From the NCBI GenBank assembly GCA_005406025.1, contig BGZK01001438.1:1-64000 (forward strand): 64,000 bases of DNA, written 5' to 3'. Below the pieces are notes generated by a model. The model worked only from the letters and a program-made list of their open reading frames with translations, was not told where the DNA came from and did not search any database. Numbering within the stretch: the stretch's first letter is position 1; each line of letters starts with the position of its first letter. Source of the DNA: Eumeta japonica (Eukaryota > Arthropoda > Insecta > Lepidoptera > Psychidae). The translations under genes and the position numbers were made by a program. Shown piece by piece: positions 59,241-64,000 of this stretch.

Positions 59241-60684
59241 GACGACGGTCGCGCCGCGTAATTGTACTGAAAATACTGTAAATATAGACCTTGATGTTTT
59301 ATGGCGGAGTTAGCACTTATTGCTAATGATTCAATGTATTTTCCCTCGTACTGTCTCATCTGGATTACAATTTACGCAGGTCATTCAACTTTAAATGTGG
59401 TCATAAATTTGTCCTTGACAAATTTTGTTCACTGTATTATTTCCTAAGAAAAACTATCAACTCAAAGCATTATCAAGAGTTATTCCTAGAAATACGCCAT
59501 CTGTTATTATCACGTCTATAAAGGATCTGCGAAAATCATTCAATGCGATGTGATTTTTTCTTTAACATATCATTCACTATCCCCAGTTACATAACACACA
59601 CAAAAATATTAAGTCAGTAGTCAGTTTGTTAATCAGAAAAAACATTGCAAATAATTTGTACAACAAAAATATAAAAAAGAATAATTATTACGATGAAGAG
59701 CGTAGTTTGTGCCAAAATACTTTTGCTGGCGAATTTCGGCATTGCTTTTCTCGCATGTGTCTGAGTTATGATGTTATTTATTCTCTTGTTATTTTATCGA
59801 ATGAAGTAGCTGAAACTTCAGTCACAGCTTTTCCTGCTTTTCCAACTGCTTATGTAACGAGGGGCTAGTAATAAATCCAGTTCTCGTTCTCCTTTAGTTC
59901 AACAAACAACCCGAGATTTTATTCGCTTAATGATTTTAATATCGATGTTTCCATGATGTCTTCTTGCCAGTTCAAGAGTTTCTAATATTTTGATAAATTA
60001 AACAGACGTCATTTCGTTGTGTTTTTGATCTAGTTTTCAAAATTCGTCGGGTAGCTATTTTGCAATATGCGGCTAGAGATCTTTGCATTGCATTGTTAAC
60101 ATTGTTAACATTGCATTAATTTTTCCTGGTGTAAAATAGATTTTTTTTTTTAATTACTGGGTCGCTAACAGCTTTCAAATTGTTGGTCAATATCCGGATT
60201 GCGATATTTGCCCCACCCCTCTTTATGAACTCAATAAAATACTGTCTATATATATCGTTAATAAAAACAATTACATAAAATATGATTTTGACCCGCCTTA
60301 AGGTATGATATTATTTTAAAATAAATTATTTTATTAAAGAAAATAATTCAAAATTGACCATTTTCCGCCGTCTGCAGTACAACCGTCGGCGAGTGTATAC
60401 CTGCATATTCTATCATTCGCAGCCAAATCAGACCGGCAAAATTTCGTGCGTTGTGTTTGTACTTTATGTCCAAAACTACTTAATCTAAAATTTTGAAGAA
60501 AATAATACAAAAAATAATTAAATAATTTCCTTTATTTACTGATTAAAGGAAAACTCATAAGAAGTCTATAGTCTTAAAATAATACGGCAAATCTATCGAT
60601 ATTGTGCATACAAACTCGTATTTGCAGTTTTTTCATCGTACGGATCCTTCTCCACGCGATTTCAATTCGCACTTGTCAGTTTTT

Positions 60685-60768
60685 ATTGCTTTTTGTCATT
60701 ATCTCAACATAAAGCATTGCAAGTAATTTCTAGCAATTCTTTATGTTGAGATAGTGACAATAAGCAAT
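60685..60768. ncRNA. Candidate microRNA-precursor-like hairpin (84 nt)
   Basis: A 36-base 5' arm (60685-60720) pairs with 60733-60768 with only three non-Watson-Crick positions, one of them a possible G-T pair. The loop is 12 bases (AAGTAATTTCTA). Core pairing is TTATGTTGAGATAG with CTATCTCAACATAA-like sequence. Length, loop and small mismatches fit a Drosha/Dicer-1 substrate. The strand transcribed is unknown, and I do not recognise either arm as a known miRNA. A small MITE is the main alternative. Confidence 0.45.
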
Positions 60769-63417
60769 CGAGAGAAATAAATGAACATTTTAAATTAATA
60801 AAACACTAGTACGATACGCTTCAAACGCTACAGATACAGTTACTAGGGTAAGTGACATTTTGTATTATTGAATTTTCATTTATTTATTTTTATTTTCGAA
60901 AGATTACTCTGACATTGTCAGACAATTACAATTTTATGTGGTTACATTGAATTTTTGCAAAACTTAAAAACCAAAATAAATAAGTAAATATCATCCGTGC
61001 TTCGTCTCAAATCAATGCCTCAAATATTCTTTACATTTTATGCAATTTTTAATTCGTTTGAAACATTTTTCAAAGCATATATATTTTGCACGTATTGGTT
61101 AAATGATATCCAGCTTTCTTCTAGCTCCGCAAAAATCTCTCGTGAAATTATTAATTTTTTTAGAAAATAAAAAAATGAAGTTGTAAAAAGTCCAGATAGT
61201 GTCCAGGATGGTCATTGGATCCGCCTTTTCACGGGGGAATAAAAATATTTTATTTTATTCGCGGTATATCAAGTAGCGTAATCGTAACTTAAAAGGAGAT
61301 GTAGTTTCTTTAAGTTTTTCTGAACTTTGGACAGACATATGCTCTTACACAGCTCAGCATTATCTGTTTTTTGGTTTTTAAGTAGAATCAAGAAAAATTC
61401 CCATATTTTAAAAACCAAGATTATCTAACTACTACTATAATAAGCTATCTCCAGTTTGTACAATTTATGCAATTTTAAAAACAGACATGTTTCTTCTTTT
61501 AAAATCACTTTAAATAGATTACTAGATCTATCACAGAATATAAACAATGTACCTAAGTCACAATTTCAATAATTCGTACTTGGTCTCCTGAGTCAATGCT
61601 GCAAATTTTATAATATTTCAACAGCTTATCTTCGATCAATGAACACTCTCTGTTTTTGTTCTGAAACGTGTTGACAAGGAATTCAGTGACAACAAAATTT
61701 ATAGATTTTTAATTTTTTTTTTGTTTTTATATGGCTTGCACCTATTACCAAATACCTTCAAATCTCTTCATAGGTGTTCGTTGATTTTCTTCAATCACCC
61801 AAGTGGCAGTAAACACATTTTTCTCATTAATCGCAGTAATAGCCGACCTTCACAAATTTCATCATGAAAAAAAGGACAACTACTGTTGAATTAAACGTAT
61901 CCACTCCTCTCGGTGCCCAGATGAAATGTTTTCTTCTCAGAAGCTGTTTGAAGAGCAACATTGCAATATTGAGGCGAAAGCTGAACTTTTGAAATGACAA
62001 AAAAAATTATACCATAACATCTTTTCGCACTAATTCCATTTTACTACGGATGATGAACTTCAATTTGCAAAAAAAAAACAAACACTAGCAATTCTTTTCA
62101 TTAAAATATTTTAATTAATAAATTAATTCTATGATTTATAAAAAAATACGTTATTCGAAATTCAAACATTTAAAACTAGATAGGATTATTAAACCTTTAA
62201 TGAATTCTACGCAACATTTGAATGTTTAAAATTGCCAATTACCTAAATACATACCTCACATCTAAACAAAGAAAGCAATATGATTATGGACATAGTGCCC
62301 TCTGTGAGACAAGAGAAACTTTTTAACGTGATGATCACATTAGTTTTAAATAACTCCACTAGAGGCGCAAAACTAAAGCAGGTATAGTTGATAATATCAC
62401 AGTTATTTAACTCAATACTAGATGGCGCTAATTACAATGATGTTACAAATGGCTTTGCTGTAATTTAAATGATGTCGAAATAGGTGAACTTATATTCCAT
62501 TTGAAAACCAAATATAAAATTTGGTTGAAATAATATAAATTACACTAAGCTCACAAAAGTTTGTAATACATCGAAAACAAATATTACTCTTTATTACTTT
62601 TTATTCTACTTTTTTAAAGCGCTTCTCCGTCGACCAGAGTCATAGGTGTAAACCAATTTTCAAAACACATTTTGCAATCCACATAAGTACAGACCCAGGT
62701 GATGAAAACCTGCGCTAATGAAAATTGTTTTTATTCAATTGATATTTGAATTATAGGTCATCCTTTTTTAAGTACCACATCGAGACTTTAAGAAGGATGA
62801 CTTATAACTTTGATCGTTATGACAAGAATGTGTAGTGGAATTAGCTTATTCAGTCGGACTAGGGATTTAGAAAGATTCTTTTTATGAGCACCGAGTGCGC
62901 AGACGCGGACACGTTATCGTAGTGAACATAAGTAGCCCATAGAACTCGGCCGCTCACTGCTCACCACAGTAGAAACTAGCTAACATTTAGTGACATACTG
63001 CTTATTATTGACGGTTCTTCAATCTCGTAAGAGTACTTTCTCCAGAAAACTCAACAAAGAATAATTGCGATCAAAATTTCTAACACTTCAAGTTGGTATA
63101 ATGTAGATGGTGGCTCATTTTAAAACAGTCACACGGTGGACTGACGCTTCATTTCTAGATCATATTGATAAATCCTCTAATCATACCCCTAACCTTATCA
63201 CAAACGCACCGCGAGGAGCCTGCTTAAGTCGTATATCATTTCACGGTACTATTATATCCAAACTCGCTGCCAATGCTGCGATAAATTGTGATACCCAGCG
63301 TGTAAGTCGAAGCTTTTTACTCGAAAATGCCCATACGCAAAGAATTTCACCAACACTTCCCCATACAATCTATAGTATTTGATTTTGAATCATTTCGTAT
63401 ATAATTATCTATTCTCT
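60769..63417. other. Mostly non-coding stretch
   Basis: Holds the hairpin at 62751. TAGATGGCGCTAA at ~62420 and ACTAGAGGCGCAAA at ~62358 are recurrent moth-repeat words. The 91-codon frame at 63107-63382 has no recognised family. Confidence 0.4.
62751..62807. ncRNA. Candidate microRNA-precursor-like hairpin (57 nt)
   Basis: 5' arm TTATAGGTCATCCTTTTTTA (from 62751) pairs with the 3' arm CTTTAAGAAGGATGACTTAT (to 62807): 23 positions with one mismatch and two possible G-T pairs, around an 11-base loop. No miRNA recognised. The strand is unknown. Confidence 0.4.
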
Positions 63418-63624
63418 TCAACATTTTTTTAATCCAACGATTTTTTCGTCCGCCAAATTTATTCGGCCGCGATTAAATTCATTGAAACAGCGCTGAATAG
63501 CCACTTTCGAAAGGCTTTTGTTTTTTAAGGCCATATGTAATCTTTCAAATGATTCTTGTAGTTTTAATCGACAATTGAAACAGAACAAATTCATAGCGAT
63601 AAAATATTCTCGGTGTAGTTCCAT
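63418..63624 (-). pseudogene. mariner transposase N-terminal fragment
   Basis: Sixty-eight codons on the minus strand read MELHREYFIAMNLFCFNCRL, KLQESFERLHMALKNKSLSK, then CFNEFNRGRINLADEKIVG. This is the paired helix-turn-helix N-terminus of a mariner-family transposase (full length about 345 residues). After the ADEKIVG block a T-run (63424-63430 on plus) shifts the frame, and no catalytic DD34D-type part follows to the left, so it is a 5' remnant. No terminal inverted repeat was identified. Confidence 0.7.
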
Positions 63625-64000
63625 TTAGTGCGACATTTATTTTAATTTTGCTTTCACAAAAATGTAGATAAATACTTAAATTTCATATACTTTATATAAA
63701 CGAATTCTATAATTCAGTAAAAAAAGCTAATTTCGTTTTGTTCAAAATTGTTTTCCACAAAACATTTTACGTAGTTACATATTGCAACACATTGATTCAT
63801 AGAAATTCACGAGATTTATTGACTATTAATTCTACATGTGTTTTCGAATAACTGATAACTGCTCCCTTTGAGTTTTTGAGAATTATGCTTAACGCTATGA
63901 ACGTTTACAAATAAAAAAATAATAATTCTCATAGAAACCTGAATTAAAATTGTCGATTTCTAACAAAAAAAGACAGTAAATTTTCTATCGACTCTCGTAA
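63625..64000. other. Non-coding stretch at window end
   Basis: AT-rich; expected to contain the 5' flank of the mariner remnant, but no terminal inverted repeat was found. Confidence 0.4.

Larger units (their letters stand above)
57104..60684. other. Mostly non-coding stretch
   Basis: Begins with repeated TTACGC(A/G)(G/C)TGT words (57130-57305), then the CpG patch at 58.5 kb and palindromes at 59.2 kb. TTAACATTGTTAACATTG is a short tandem at ~60090. The 80-codon frame at 59626-59868 is unsupported. Confidence 0.4.

Noticed and set aside
1..64000. CRISPR array, bacterial-type operon or prophage
   Set aside because: Repeats are dispersed and transposon-like, spacing is irregular, and the base composition and gene structure are those of an insect chromosome.

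Overview
The window is AT-rich animal nuclear DNA, almost certainly from a moth or butterfly (Lepidoptera). The grounds are the presence of several repeat types known from lepidopteran genomes (a repeat tail reading 'GGCGGATAACGCACTGG...', an element bounded by AGGGTTCC and GAACCCT, an element ending in '...CACTTGGTCGGTTTTT'), decayed jockey-like, mariner and other transposon ORFs typical of insects, and one insect-style single-exon C2H2 zinc-finger coding block. There is no bacterial-style operon, ribosome binding site or CRISPR array. Most long open frames are chance frames, shadows of the one real gene, or frames inside repeats. Layout: (a) 1-19 kb is non-coding with four copies of one ~460-bp repeat, decayed transposon ORFs at 9.05-10.8 kb and 14.2-14.9 kb, a THAP-like fragment at 16.2 kb, a ~340-bp foldback at 17.4-17.7 kb, and CpG-rich islands (2.0, 6.0-7.0, 11.6 and 16.9 kb) that may be promoters or untranslated exons. 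(b) 19.1-22.3 kb holds the only confident gene: a plus-strand terminal exon coding for a nuclear protein with two C-terminal C2H2 zinc fingers, followed by a long CpG-containing 3' region. (c) 22.3-42 kb is gene-poor, with a decayed jockey-like LINE on the minus strand (28.4-30.0 kb), purine-skewed quasi-repeats and several perfect palindromes. (d) 42-50 kb has three more copies of the ~460-bp repeat, other repeats and CpG islands at 46.5 and 48.5 kb. (e) 50.7-52.7 kb is unusually dense in precursor-like hairpins. (f) 55.0-57.1 kb is a decayed ~2-kb transposon ORF on the minus strand. (g) 57-64 kb has two very good miRNA-precursor-like hairpins (60.7 and 62.8 kb) and a mariner fragment. No pathway can be read from gene neighbours, because there is only one solid gene. 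The best candidates for something undescribed are the hairpin cluster at 50.7-52.4 kb, the hairpins at 60.7 and 62.8 kb, the perfect GC-rich hairpin at 16.95 kb, and the recently spread seven-copy repeat family, whose two inverted-repeat arms are placed asymmetrically. All calls come from reading by eye; no alignment, folding or database search was run.
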